From the NCBI RefSeq assembly GCF_000716605.1, contig NZ_JNXE01000003.1:378187-442186 (forward strand): a DNA stretch of 64,000 nucleotides, in the 5' to 3' direction. This DNA comes from Streptomyces sp. NRRL F-525. GTDB lineage: Bacteria; Actinomycetota; Actinomycetes; Streptomycetales; Streptomycetaceae. The position numbers and the translations under genes are program-made. Positions within the stretch are counted from its first letter, which is position 1. Every line of letters starts with the position of its first letter. The notes below the pieces were generated by a model. It did no database searches. It had not been told where the DNA came from and worked only from the letters and a program-made list of their open reading frames with translations. Shown one piece after another: positions 43,178 through 52,279 of this stretch.

Positions 43178-45298
43178 ATGTCGCTTCGCCCCGGGGACAC
43201 GGAGTCGATCGGTGGTTACACGCTGGTCGACCGGCTCGGCAGCGGCGGGATGGGCGTCGTGTATCTCGGCCGCTCGGCATCGGGACGACAGGTCGCCGTC
43301 AAGGTCGTGCACGCCCAGTACGCGCTGGACGAGGAGTTCCGGGCGCGGTTCCGGCAGGAGATCGCCGCCGCCCGCCGCGTGAGCGGAGCGTTCACCGCCC
43401 CCGTCGTGGACGCCGACGCGGACGCCGAACTCCCCTGGATGGCCACGCTCTACGTGCCCGGCCGCACCCTGGCCGAAGCCGTCGAGAAGGACGGCCCGTT
43501 GGGCGGCCGGGCCCTGCGCACCCTCGCGCTGGGTCTCGTCGAGGCGCTGCGGGACATCCACCAAGCGGGCGTGGTCCACCGGGACTTGAAGCCGAGCAAC
43601 GTCCTGCTCGCCTCGGACGGCCCCCGCGTCATCGACTTCGGCATCTCCCGCGCCGCCGACAACCAGACCCTGACCGTCACTGGTCGGCTGATCGGCACCC
43701 CGCCCTTCATGTCTCCCGAGCAGTTCGCCGCTCCCCGGGACGTCACGGCCGCCTCCGACGTCTTCTCGCTCGGCTCACTCCTCGTCTACGCGGCCACCGG
43801 CAACCGTCCCTTCGACGGCGCCAGCCCGTACCTGACGGGCTATCAAGTCATGCACGAGCAGCCGAGGTTGGACGGGGTGTCCGAGCCGCTGCGGAGCATC
43901 GCCGAGCGCTGCCTCGACAAGGACGCGGCGGCCCGTCCCCAACTCGCCGAACTGCACGGCATGTTGCTGACCCTGCCCGAGGACGAGACCGGGTCCCGGT
44001 CCGGGTCCGCCACGGCGGCGGATCTCCCGAGAACCGCACGCCCGCGCCGATCCCGGCGACTCGTCATCGCCCTCGCCACGGCACTCGCCGTCACCACCCT
44101 CGGCCTCACCACCCTGCACTGGCTGTCGGACGACGGCACGGACCCGGGCACGCCCGCCGCTTCCACGTCCTCCTCGTCCCCCGCCGCCGTAGCGCTGCCC
44201 GCCGGCTGGAAGCCATGGCGGGCGAGCCTGCTCACCTCCCAGACCGGCGATCCGCTCGACTACACCCAGTCCGGCTGTCTGGCGGGCGACAGCTCCACCG
44301 TGTACTGCGCCGGTACGGGCGCCACGGTCACCGCACTGGACGCCGCCTCGGGCCGGGTCCGCTGGCGGTCGGGCACCAGCCCCGAGACCGCACTCCCCGT
44401 CGGTGTCCGGGACGGGCGCGTCTACACCTACGTCAAGCCCGACTCGAACGACACCTTCATCACCCGGCGCCTGGTCGCCCTGGACGCGAAGACCGGCACC
44501 CGGCTGTGGATCCACCCGATCAGGGACGACACGGACCCCGTCCTGTTCGACGGCGGGATCCTGGCGATGGACGTGGACGCGACGAAGTTCGTGGCCTACG
44601 ACGCGTCGGGCCGCCGGCTGTGGAGCGCACCCATCTGGTCGAACCTCGGGAACTCCTGCACTCCGACGGTCCTGGGCGGCGCCCCGTACGCCCTCTGCAC
44701 GGTCGAGGACGATCCCTCCCAGGGCGACTTCGTTCTGATACGCCTCGACCCCGCCACCGGCGCACAGCGGAAGGTCACGGAACTCCCCACGGGGGCTTGG
44801 CCGTTGGGCGTCGACAAGGGCCGGCTGCTGTTCCTCGCGCCGAAGCTGGCGCCGGAGGTCTTCGGCAGCGGCCCGGACCAGCTGTACACCGCCCTGGACC
44901 GGGTGAACCCGAGCACCGGCACGATCGAGCGGATCGCCCTGCCGGCCGGCACTCGCGGTACGGCCATCCTGGTCAAGGACGTGGTCTACCTCGTCCGGCC
45001 GAACGGCACGGTCACCGCCGTCCGCGCGACCGACGGCAAGCGGCTCTGGCAGCGGGAGACGGACACCGAGAACCTGTCGATGCCGGTGTTCTCGGCGAAG
45101 TTCAACACCCTTTACTTCTCGAACCAGTTCGGCCGTCTGCTGGCTCTTGACCGGAGCACCGGAGCCGTCAGGTGGCGTACGTCCGCGCTGGCGAACGCCG
45201 GCGACTCGACGGACGACACCACGCCGTACGTCGTCCTCGTCAAGGACGCGATCGTGGCCGTGGCGGGCGACACGGCCTATTCAGCCCGTCCCCGTTGA
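43178..45298 (+). CDS. membrane Ser/Thr protein kinase with PQQ-like beta-propeller sensor
   Basis: This 706-residue protein starts at ATG 43178; GTG 43166 would add four residues. The kinase domain (about 15-270) has GSGGMGVVYLG, the ATP lysine in VAVKVV, HRDLKPSNVLL, DFGIS and a SPE motif, so it is likely active. One membrane helix lies at about 290-312. The extracellular part carries repeated PQQ-like blades such as ALDAASGRVRW, ALDAKTGTRLW, ATDGKRLWQ and ALDRSTGAVRW. It may sense a ligand outside and phosphorylate proteins inside. It converges with xdhC, separated by 5 bases. Confidence 0.92.
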   Translation: MSLRPGDTESIGGYTLVDRLGSGGMGVVYLGRSASGRQVAVKVVHAQYALDEEFRARFRQEIAAARRVSGAFTAPVVDADADAELPWMATLYVPGRTLAEAVEKDGPLGGRALRTLALGLVEALRDIHQAGVVHRDLKPSNVLLASDGPRVIDFGISRAADNQTLTVTGRLIGTPPFMSPEQFAAPRDVTAASDVFSLGSLLVYAATGNRPFDGASPYLTGYQVMHEQPRLDGVSEPLRSIAERCLDKDAAARPQLAELHGMLLTLPEDETGSRSGSATAADLPRTARPRRSRRLVIALATALAVTTLGLTTLHWLSDDGTDPGTPAASTSSSSPAAVALPAGWKPWRASLLTSQTGDPLDYTQSGCLAGDSSTVYCAGTGATVTALDAASGRVRWRSGTSPETALPVGVRDGRVYTYVKPDSNDTFITRRLVALDAKTGTRLWIHPIRDDTDPVLFDGGILAMDVDATKFVAYDASGRRLWSAPIWSNLGNSCTPTVLGGAPYALCTVEDDPSQGDFVLIRLDPATGAQRKVTELPTGAWPLGVDKGRLLFLAPKLAPEVFGSGPDQLYTALDRVNPSTGTIERIALPAGTRGTAILVKDVVYLVRPNGTVTAVRATDGKRLWQRETDTENLSMPVFSAKFNTLYFSNQFGRLLALDRSTGAVRWRTSALANAGDSTDDTTPYVVLVKDAIVAVAGDTAYSARPR

Positions 45299-45303
45299 AC
45301 CGC

Positions 45304-46455
45304 TCAGGCCACCGACCCGATCCGTCCCGCCGTCAGCACCGTCGCGTCGTGATGGATGGGCGTGTGCGCCCCGGTGAGTGAAACCCCGCTGCCACCACGC
45401 CGGTTGGCGACGATCTCGGCGGCGATCGACAGGGCCGTCTCCTCGGGCGTACGCGCGCCGAGGTCGAGCCCGATCGGGGACCTCAGGCGCGCCAACTCCA
45501 TTTCCGTGACGCCGACTTCACGCAGGCGTTCGTTGCGGTCGAGGTGGGTGCGGCGGGAGCCCATCGCGCCGACGTACGACACCGGGAGGCGCAGGGCGAG
45601 TTGGAGCAGGGGTACGTCGAACTTGGCGTCGTGGGTGAGGACGCACAGGACGGTACGGGCGTCGACGTCCGTGCGGGCGAGGTACTTGTGGGGCCACTCG
45701 ACGACGATCTCGTCGGCGTCGGGGAAGCGGGTCCGGGTGGCGAAGACGGGGCGGGCGTCGCACACCGTCACGTGGTAGTTCAGGAATTTGCCGACGCGGA
45801 CCAGTGCGGAGGCGAAGTCGATCGCGCCGAACACGATCATCCGGGGCGGCGGGACCGACGACTCGACCAGGACCGTGAGCGGGGCGCCGCAGCGGGAGCC
45901 CTGCTCGCCGATCTCGACCGTGCCGGTGCGGCCCGCGTCCAAGTAGGCACCGGCCTCGGCGGCGACCGTGCGGTCCAGTTCGGGGTGGGCGCCGAACCCG
46001 CCGTCGTAGGAGCCGTCGGGGTGGACGACAAGTGCGCGGCCCCGCAGGTGAGTCGGGCCCGAGACGATGCGGGCCAGGGCCGCCGCTCCGCCGCTCGTCG
46101 CGGTCGAGAGGGCGGCGGTGATCACCGGGCGGGCGGGGTCGCCGACCCGTACCGGTGTGACGAGGATGTCGATGACTCCGCCGCAGGTCAGGCCGACGGC
46201 GAAGGCGTCCTCGTCGCTGTAGCCGAAGCGCTCCAGGACGGTTTCGCCGTCCGCCAGCGCCTGTTGGCACAGGTCGTAGACCGCGCCTTCCACACAGCCC
46301 CCGGAGACCGAGCCGATCGCCGTGCCGTCGGTGTCCACCGCGAGGGCGGCGCCGGGCTGGCGGGGCGCGCTGCCGCCGACGGCCACCACGGTGGCTACGG
46401 CGAAGTCGCGGCCCTGCTCGACCCACCGGTGCAGCTCTTCGGCGATGTCCAGCAT
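45304..46455 (-). CDS. XdhC/CoxI family molybdenum cofactor maturation protein
   Basis: This 383-residue protein starts at ATG 46455. XdhC binds Mo cofactor and inserts the sulfido ligand into xanthine dehydrogenase. The N-terminal domain has GSAPRQPGAALAV and SVSGGCVEGAVYDL. The C-terminal Rossmann domain has RMIVFGAIDFASALVRVG and SYVGAMGSRRTHLDRNERL. Both domains are complete. It is the last gene of the purine-oxidation cluster on this strand, 47 bases downstream of the permease. Confidence 0.9.
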   Translation of the reverse strand: MLDIAEELHRWVEQGRDFAVATVVAVGGSAPRQPGAALAVDTDGTAIGSVSGGCVEGAVYDLCQQALADGETVLERFGYSDEDAFAVGLTCGGVIDILVTPVRVGDPARPVITAALSTATSGGAAALARIVSGPTHLRGRALVVHPDGSYDGGFGAHPELDRTVAAEAGAYLDAGRTGTVEIGEQGSRCGAPLTVLVESSVPPPRMIVFGAIDFASALVRVGKFLNYHVTVCDARPVFATRTRFPDADEIVVEWPHKYLARTDVDARTVLCVLTHDAKFDVPLLQLALRLPVSYVGAMGSRRTHLDRNERLREVGVTEMELARLRSPIGLDLGARTPEETALSIAAEIVANRRGGSGVSLTGAHTPIHHDATVLTAGRIGSVA

Positions 46456-46502
46456 CTCTCGGTCTCCTAACGGGGTGGTGGGGAAAGGCTTTCCAAGATC
46501 TG

Positions 46503-47963
46503 TCAGTGCACGCCGAGCCAGCTCTCGACCGGGTTGAGGGCGAAGTACACGAGGAAGATGACCGTCAGCCCCCACATGAAGGCGCCGATCTCCCGCGCCT
46601 TGCCCTGGGCGGCCTTGATGGCGACGTACGAGATGACTCCCGCCGAGACGCCCGCGGTGATGCTGTACGTGAACGGCATCACCACCACCGTCAGGAACAC
46701 CGGAATCGCGGTGGCCCGGTCGGCCCAGTCCACGTGCCGGGCGTTCATCAGCATCATCGAGCCGATGACGACCAGGGCGGCGGACGCGACCTCCTGCGGG
46801 ACGATCGCGGTGACCGGGGTGAAGAAGAGACAGGCCGCGAAGAACAGGCCGGTGACGACAGAAGCCAATCCTGTGCGGGCGCCTTCCCCCACCCCCGTCG
46901 CCGACTCGATGAAGACCGTCTGGCCGGAGCCGCCCGCCACGCCGCCGATCGCGCCGCCGGCGCCGTCGATGAACAGCGCCTTCGACAGGCCCGGCATGCG
47001 GCCCTTGTCGTCGGCGAGTTTGGCTTCCGTGCCGACGCCGATGATGGTGGCCATCGCGTCGAAGAAGCCGGCCAGGACGAGCGTGAACACGATCATGCCG
47101 ACCGTCATCGCGCCGACCTTGCCCCAACCGCCGAACTCCACATGGCCGAAGAGCGAGAAGTCCGGCATCGAGACCGCGCTGCCGTGCAGTTCGGGGGCCG
47201 CGCCGCTGGCCCACTGCTTGGGGTCGATGACGCCGGCGGCGTTCAGGACCGCGGCGACGACCGTGCCGGTGATGATGCCGACGAGGATGGCGCCGGGCAT
47301 GTCGCGGGCCTGGAGCATGAAGATCAGGAGCAGGGTGCCGGCGAACAACAGGACGGGCCAGCCCGCGAGTTCACCCGCCGGGCCCAGGGTGAGCGGGGTC
47401 GCCTTGCCCTGGTGCACGAAGCCGGATTTGTAGAAGCCGATGAGCGCGATGAACAGGCCGATGCCCATCGTGATGCCGTGTTTCAGCGCGAGCGGGATCG
47501 CGTTCATGATCATCTCGCGCAGGCCGGTGACGACGAGCAGCATGATGACCACGCCGTACAGGACGCACATGCCCATCGCCTGCGGCCAGGTCATCTGCGG
47601 GGCGACCTGCGAGGAGAGCACGCCGGAGACGGAGAGTCCGGCGGCGAGGGCGAGGGGCACCTTGCCGACGAAGCCCATCAGGAGGGTGGTGAAGGCCGCC
47701 GCGAACGCGGTCGCGGTGATCAGCCCCTTCTGGCCGAGCGTGTCTCCCGCGACGTCCTTGCCGGACAGGATCAGGGGGTTGAGCAGCAGGATGTACGCCA
47801 TCGCCATGAAGGTGGTGACTCCGCCGCGCACCTCACGCGCGACGGTCGATCCCCGCCGGGATATGTGGAAGTAACGGTCGAGCCAGGACCGGCCGGCCGG
47901 GACGCGGGTTCCTTCACCCGAGTCCTCGGCGGCGGTCCTGGGTTCCACTGACTGCTGGGTCAT
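46503..47963 (-). CDS. NCS2-family purine permease (AzgA type)
   Basis: This 486-residue membrane protein has about 12-14 helices. REVRGGVTTFMAMAYILLLNP and FFDAMATIIGVGTEAKLADDKG are signatures of the guanine/hypoxanthine transporters of the AzgA branch. The protein imports purine bases by proton symport. The first 45 residues are a soluble tail. It is within the xanthine dehydrogenase cluster, which suggests it brings in the enzyme's substrate. A 113-base gap separates it from the Mo-subunit gene. Confidence 0.92.
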   Translation of the reverse strand: MTQQSVEPRTAAEDSGEGTRVPAGRSWLDRYFHISRRGSTVAREVRGGVTTFMAMAYILLLNPLILSGKDVAGDTLGQKGLITATAFAAAFTTLLMGFVGKVPLALAAGLSVSGVLSSQVAPQMTWPQAMGMCVLYGVVIMLLVVTGLREMIMNAIPLALKHGITMGIGLFIALIGFYKSGFVHQGKATPLTLGPAGELAGWPVLLFAGTLLLIFMLQARDMPGAILVGIITGTVVAAVLNAAGVIDPKQWASGAAPELHGSAVSMPDFSLFGHVEFGGWGKVGAMTVGMIVFTLVLAGFFDAMATIIGVGTEAKLADDKGRMPGLSKALFIDGAGGAIGGVAGGSGQTVFIESATGVGEGARTGLASVVTGLFFAACLFFTPVTAIVPQEVASAALVVIGSMMLMNARHVDWADRATAIPVFLTVVVMPFTYSITAGVSAGVISYVAIKAAQGKAREIGAFMWGLTVIFLVYFALNPVESWLGVH

Positions 47964-48076
47964 GGGGCCATCTCCCAAGGTTCACAGGGGCACCCGCCAT
48001 CCGCCTGTGGCGGCACGGGATTTGGGATGGACGACCCGGGGGACGGCCCGAGACGAACAACTAGGGACCCGGAGGG

Positions 48077-50473
48077 TCACATACCGGTGAGGTGCTCCGG
48101 GCGTACCGGTGTCCTGTTCAGTTCCAGTCCGGTCGCGTTCCGAATGGCCGCCAGTACGGCCGGAGTCGACGACAGGGTGGGGGCCTCGCCGATGCCGCGC
48201 AGCCCGTACGGGGCGTGCTCGTCGGCGAGTTCGAGCACATCGACCGGAATGGTCGGGGTGTCGAGGATCGTGGGGATGAGGTAGTCCGTGAAGGAGGGGT
48301 TGCGCACCTTCGCGGTCTTCGGGTCGACGATGATCTCCTCCATGACCGCGATGCCGAGACCCTGGGTCGTACCGCCCTGGATCTGGCCGATCACGGACAG
48401 CGGGTTGAGGGCCTTGCCGACGTCCTGCGCGCAGGCCAGCTCGATCACCTTGACCAGGCCGAGCTCGGTGTCGACCTCGACGACGGCGCGGTGCGCGGCG
48501 AACGTGTACTGGACGTGCCCGAAGCCCTGTCCGGTGCGGAGGTCGAAGGGCTCGGTCGCGCGGTGGCGCCACTCGGCCTCGATCTCGACGGCCTCGCCTT
48601 CGAGGACGTCGGCCAGATCGGCGAGGACCTCGCCGGCGTCGGTGACCACCTTGCCGCCCTCCAGCAGGAGTTCGGCGGTGGCCCAGGCCGGGTGGTAGGT
48701 GCCGAGCTTGCGGCGGCCCATCTCCAGGACCTTCTCGCGGACCAGCTCGCAGGAGTTCTTGACGGCACCACCGGTGACGTACGTCTGGCGGGACGCGGAG
48801 GTCGAACCCGCCGAGCCCACCTGTGTGTCCGCCGGGTGGATCGTCACCTGCGTGACGCCCAGCTCCGTGCGGGCGATCTGCGCGTGGACGGTGACTCCGC
48901 CCTGGCCGACCTCCGCCATCGCGGTGTGCACGACGGCGACGGGCTCGCCGGCCACAACTTCCAGGCGGACCTTGGCCGTTGAGTAGTCGTCGAAGCCCTC
49001 GGAGAAGCCGACGTTCTTGATGCCGACCGCGTAGCCGACGCCGCGCACGACGCCTTCGCCGTGCGTGGTGTTGGACAGACCACCGGGCAACTGCCGTACG
49101 TCGGCGGCCTCTCCGGCCGCGAGCCACTGCTGCTCGGGCGGCATGGGCATCGCCTTGACGCGGCGCAGGAGTTCGGCGACCGGGGCCGGGGAGTCGACCG
49201 GCTGCCCGGTCGGCATGATCGTGCCCTGCTCCATCGCGTTGAGCTGACGGAACGCGACCCGGTCCATGCCCACCTTGTCGGCGAGCTTGTCCATCTGGGC
49301 CTCGTAGGCGAAGCACGCCTGGACCGCGCCGAAGCCGCGCATCGCGCCGCAGGGCGGGTTGTTGGTGTAGAGGGCGATGGCCTCGATGTCGACGTCGTCG
49401 ATGACGTACGGTCCGGCGCCGAGCGACGAGGCGTTTCCTACGACCGCCGGGGAGGCCGACGCATAGGCGCCGCCGTCCAGGACGATCCGGGCCTTGAGGT
49501 GGGTGAGCTTGCCGTCCTTCGTGGCGCCGTGCTCGTAGTAGAGCTTGGCGGGGTGGCGGTGGACGTGTCCGAAGAAGGACTCGAAGCGGTTGTAGACGAT
49601 CTTCACGGGTTTGCCGGTGCGTAGGGCCAGCAGGCAGGCGTGGATCTGCATCGACAGGTCCTCGCGACCGCCGAACGCGCCGCCGACGCCGGACAGCGTC
49701 ATCCGGACCTTGTCCTCGGGCAGGCCGAGGACGGGCGCGATCTGCTTGAGGTCGGAGTGCAGCCACTGGGTCGCGATGTAGAGGTCGACGCCGCCGTCCT
49801 CGGACGGTACGGCGAGTCCGGACTCCGGGCCGAGGAAGGCCTGGTCCTGCATGCCGAAGGTGTACTCGCCCTCGACGATGAAGTCGGCGCGCTCCCGGGC
49901 GGCGGCGACATCGCCGCGCACGATCGGCTGGCGGTGCACGATGTTCGGGTGCGGGACATGGCCGATGTGGTGGTCGTCGCGGCCCTCGTGGATGAGGATC
50001 GCGTCCGGCGCGGTCGCGGACGACTCGTCGGTGATGACCGGGAGTTCGCGGTACTCGACCTTGATCTTGGCGGCGGCGCGGCGGGCGGTCTCCGGGTGGT
50101 CGGCGGCGACGATCGCGACCGGCTCGCCGTGGTGGCGGACCTTGCCGTGCGCGAGGACCGGGGTGTCCTGGATCTCCAGGCCGTAGTTCTTCACGTCGGT
50201 CGGCAGGTCGTCGTAGGTCATGACGGCGTAGACGCCCGGGGTCTTCAGGGCCTCGACGGTGTCGATGGAGACGATCTCGGCGTGGGCGACCGTGGAGCGC
50301 AGGATCTGGCCCCAGAGCATGTCCTCGTGCCACATGTCCGAGGAGTACGCGAACTCGCCGGTGACCTTGAGGGTGCCGTCCGGGCGGAGCGTGGACTCGC
50401 CGATGCCACCTTTGGTCTTCGAACCCTGGGTGACCTTGGTGGGAGTGCCGATGGGGGCGCCTTTGACAGACAT
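48077..50473 (-). CDS. xanthine dehydrogenase, molybdopterin-binding subunit
   Basis: This 798-residue large subunit belongs to the xanthine oxidase family and holds the Mo-cofactor active site. It has GESTLRPDGTLKVTGEFAYS at the start, GGAFGGRED, GAMRGFGAVQACFAYE, EVGQGGVTVHAQIA and GIGEAPTLS with the likely active-site Glu. It oxidises hypoxanthine/xanthine, or a related heterocycle, in the presence of its FeS and FAD partners. ATG 50473 lies one base beyond the stop codon of the FeS subunit gene, so the three subunit genes form an operon. Confidence 0.93.
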   Translation of the reverse strand: MSVKGAPIGTPTKVTQGSKTKGGIGESTLRPDGTLKVTGEFAYSSDMWHEDMLWGQILRSTVAHAEIVSIDTVEALKTPGVYAVMTYDDLPTDVKNYGLEIQDTPVLAHGKVRHHGEPVAIVAADHPETARRAAAKIKVEYRELPVITDESSATAPDAILIHEGRDDHHIGHVPHPNIVHRQPIVRGDVAAARERADFIVEGEYTFGMQDQAFLGPESGLAVPSEDGGVDLYIATQWLHSDLKQIAPVLGLPEDKVRMTLSGVGGAFGGREDLSMQIHACLLALRTGKPVKIVYNRFESFFGHVHRHPAKLYYEHGATKDGKLTHLKARIVLDGGAYASASPAVVGNASSLGAGPYVIDDVDIEAIALYTNNPPCGAMRGFGAVQACFAYEAQMDKLADKVGMDRVAFRQLNAMEQGTIMPTGQPVDSPAPVAELLRRVKAMPMPPEQQWLAAGEAADVRQLPGGLSNTTHGEGVVRGVGYAVGIKNVGFSEGFDDYSTAKVRLEVVAGEPVAVVHTAMAEVGQGGVTVHAQIARTELGVTQVTIHPADTQVGSAGSTSASRQTYVTGGAVKNSCELVREKVLEMGRRKLGTYHPAWATAELLLEGGKVVTDAGEVLADLADVLEGEAVEIEAEWRHRATEPFDLRTGQGFGHVQYTFAAHRAVVEVDTELGLVKVIELACAQDVGKALNPLSVIGQIQGGTTQGLGIAVMEEIIVDPKTAKVRNPSFTDYLIPTILDTPTIPVDVLELADEHAPYGLRGIGEAPTLSSTPAVLAAIRNATGLELNRTPVRPEHLTGM

Positions 50474-50474
50474 G

Positions 50475-51068
50475 TCAGACCGCCTCTCCCTGCCGGGCGG
50501 CCGCCAGGCGGACCGCGTCCATGATCTTCTCGTAGCCGGTGCAGCGGCACAGGTTGCCCGAGAGCGCCTCGCGGATGTCCGCGTCGGTCGGGGTCGGGTT
50601 GTGCTCCAGCATCTCGTCGGCGGCGACGAGGAGTCCGGGGGTGCAGAAGCCGCACTGGACGGCGCCGGCGTCGATGAACGCCTGCTGGATCGGGGCGAGT
50701 TCGGTGCCTTCGCCGGTCTGGGAGTCGGTCGGCTTGGGCTGCCAGCCGGGGGACCCTCCCTGGAAAAGCGTGTCACTTTTCGCGGAAGTGTCACACTTTT
50801 CCGACCCACATGCCCTCTGCCGCGCGTACTCCGCGAGCCCCTCCACCGTGACGACCTCGCGCCCCTCGACCTGCCCGGCCGCGACGAGACAGGAACACAC
50901 CGGAATGCCGTCGAGGCGGACCGTGCAGGAACCGCACTCCCCTTGCTCGCAGGCGTTCTTGGAGCCGGGCAGCCCCATCCGCTCGCGGAGCACGTACAGC
51001 AGCGACTCCCCCTCCCACACGTCGTCCGCTTCCTGCGGGCGGCCGTTGACCGTGAAATTGACGCGCAT
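50475..51068 (-). CDS. xanthine dehydrogenase, 2Fe-2S subunit with a long linker
   Basis: This 197-residue iron-sulfur subunit passes electrons from the Mo centre to FAD. The N-terminal plant-type cluster is bound by CEQGECGSC with a further Cys in VCSC. The C-terminal helical domain has AVQCGFCTPG and LCRCTGY. Between them lies an unusual segment of about 30 residues (ACGSEKCDTSAKSDTLF and onward) that contains two more Cys and is absent from typical 160-residue members. Its ATG overlaps the stop of the FAD subunit gene by one base. Confidence 0.92.
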   Translation of the reverse strand: MRVNFTVNGRPQEADDVWEGESLLYVLRERMGLPGSKNACEQGECGSCTVRLDGIPVCSCLVAAGQVEGREVVTVEGLAEYARQRACGSEKCDTSAKSDTLFQGGSPGWQPKPTDSQTGEGTELAPIQQAFIDAGAVQCGFCTPGLLVAADEMLEHNPTPTDADIREALSGNLCRCTGYEKIMDAVRLAAARQGEAV

Positions 51069-51967
51069 CAGGCGACACTCCCCTTCTCGATGGAGCGGCC
51101 GTCAGTGCCGCGGTACGACTCCCAGGTCCAGGTCAGCGTGCGGCGGGCCATGATGCCGACCGCGTGGCGGCGATAGCTGGCCGTGCCCCGGACGTCGTCG
51201 ATCGGGTTGCAGGCGGCGGAGCACAGGTCCGCGAACTGCTTGGCGACCGACGGGGTGATGATCTTGCCGTTCTCCCAGAAGCCGCCCTCGTCGAGCGCGG
51301 CGTTCAGGAATTCCTCGGCGGCCTTCGCCCGGACGGGGGTCGGCGCGGCCGATCCGATGCCGGTGCGGACCGTGCGGGTGGCGGGGTGCAGGGCGAGGCC
51401 GAAGGCGCAGACCGCGATGACCATGGCGTTGCGGGTGCCGACCTTGGAGTACTGCTGGGGGCCGTCGGCCTTCTTGATGTGGACGGCCCTGATCAGCTCG
51501 TCGGGCGCGAGCGCGTTGCGCTTCACGCCGGTGTAGAACTCGTCGATCGGGATACGGCGGCTGCCGCGCACCGACTCGGCCTCGACCTCGGCGCCGGCCG
51601 CGAGGAGCGCGGGATGGGCGTCGCCGGCCGGGGAGGCGGTGCCGAGGTTGCCGCCGACGCCGCCGCGGTTGCGGATCTGCGGGGAGGCGACCGTGTGCGA
51701 GGCGAGGGAGAGGCCCGGCAGTTCGCCGCGCAGGTTCTCCATGATCCGGGTGTACGGGACCGAGGCCCCGAGCCGCACGCTGTCGGCGCCGACCTCCCAC
51801 TCATAGAGGTCGCCGATGCGGTTCAGGTCGAGCAGGTACTCGGGCCTGCGGTGGTCGAAGTTGATCTCGACCATCACATCGGTGCCGCCCGCGATCGGTA
51901 CTGCGGTGGGGTGCTCTGCCTTGGCGGCGAGCGCCTCCTCCCAGCTGGCGGGGCGAAGGAAGTCCAT
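51068..51967 (-). CDS. xanthine dehydrogenase, FAD-binding subunit
   Basis: This 299-residue flavin subunit accepts electrons from the FeS subunit and reduces NAD+. FAD-binding motifs are visible in PIAGGTDVMVEI and in RNRGGVGGNLGTASPAGDAHPALLA. The C-terminal CO-dehydrogenase flavoprotein domain is also complete. It is the first gene of the xanthine dehydrogenase operon on this strand. Its promoter region is shared with the divergent PucR gene. Confidence 0.93.
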   Translation of the reverse strand: MDFLRPASWEEALAAKAEHPTAVPIAGGTDVMVEINFDHRRPEYLLDLNRIGDLYEWEVGADSVRLGASVPYTRIMENLRGELPGLSLASHTVASPQIRNRGGVGGNLGTASPAGDAHPALLAAGAEVEAESVRGSRRIPIDEFYTGVKRNALAPDELIRAVHIKKADGPQQYSKVGTRNAMVIAVCAFGLALHPATRTVRTGIGSAAPTPVRAKAAEEFLNAALDEGGFWENGKIITPSVAKQFADLCSAACNPIDDVRGTASYRRHAVGIMARRTLTWTWESYRGTDGRSIEKGSVA

Positions 51968-52279
51968 GACCGGCTCTCTTCTTCGTCTCGTGGGTCGTAC
52001 GGATCAAGCCAGTTCGTGTGCGGCGGGTCCGGCTCGTTCATGCGCTGTTAATGCAGCGTGAGGTCAGTACACAGCGCCGTGCGCGGAGCGGGTCAGTCAC
52101 GGAAACCATGAAGGAGTTGGCTGGCCAGCGCGGGCATCTTGTAGATTCATATGAACAGAGGTCATCAGTAACCCCTTCGATTCCCTGTGGAAACGTGGGA
52201 AACAGCCCCGCACGGCCCTGCACCCACAGCACCTCTTGGTTCATCGTAGTTTTCTAGACAAAGAACGGCGGCGACGGCG
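51968..52279. promoter_or_regulatory. divergent promoter region of the xanthine dehydrogenase operon and pucR
   Basis: This 312-base stretch contains unusually AT-rich islands: TTCATATGAA, a perfect palindrome at 52148-52157, and TTTTCTAGACAAAG at 52250-52263. Either may be an operator or -10 element. No small gene is visible. The binding protein is probably the adjacent PucR regulator. Confidence 0.5.

Noticed and set aside
46506..47951. 481-residue plus-strand frame opposite the purine permease gene
   Set aside because: His/Asp/Glu-rich shadow of a membrane protein gene.
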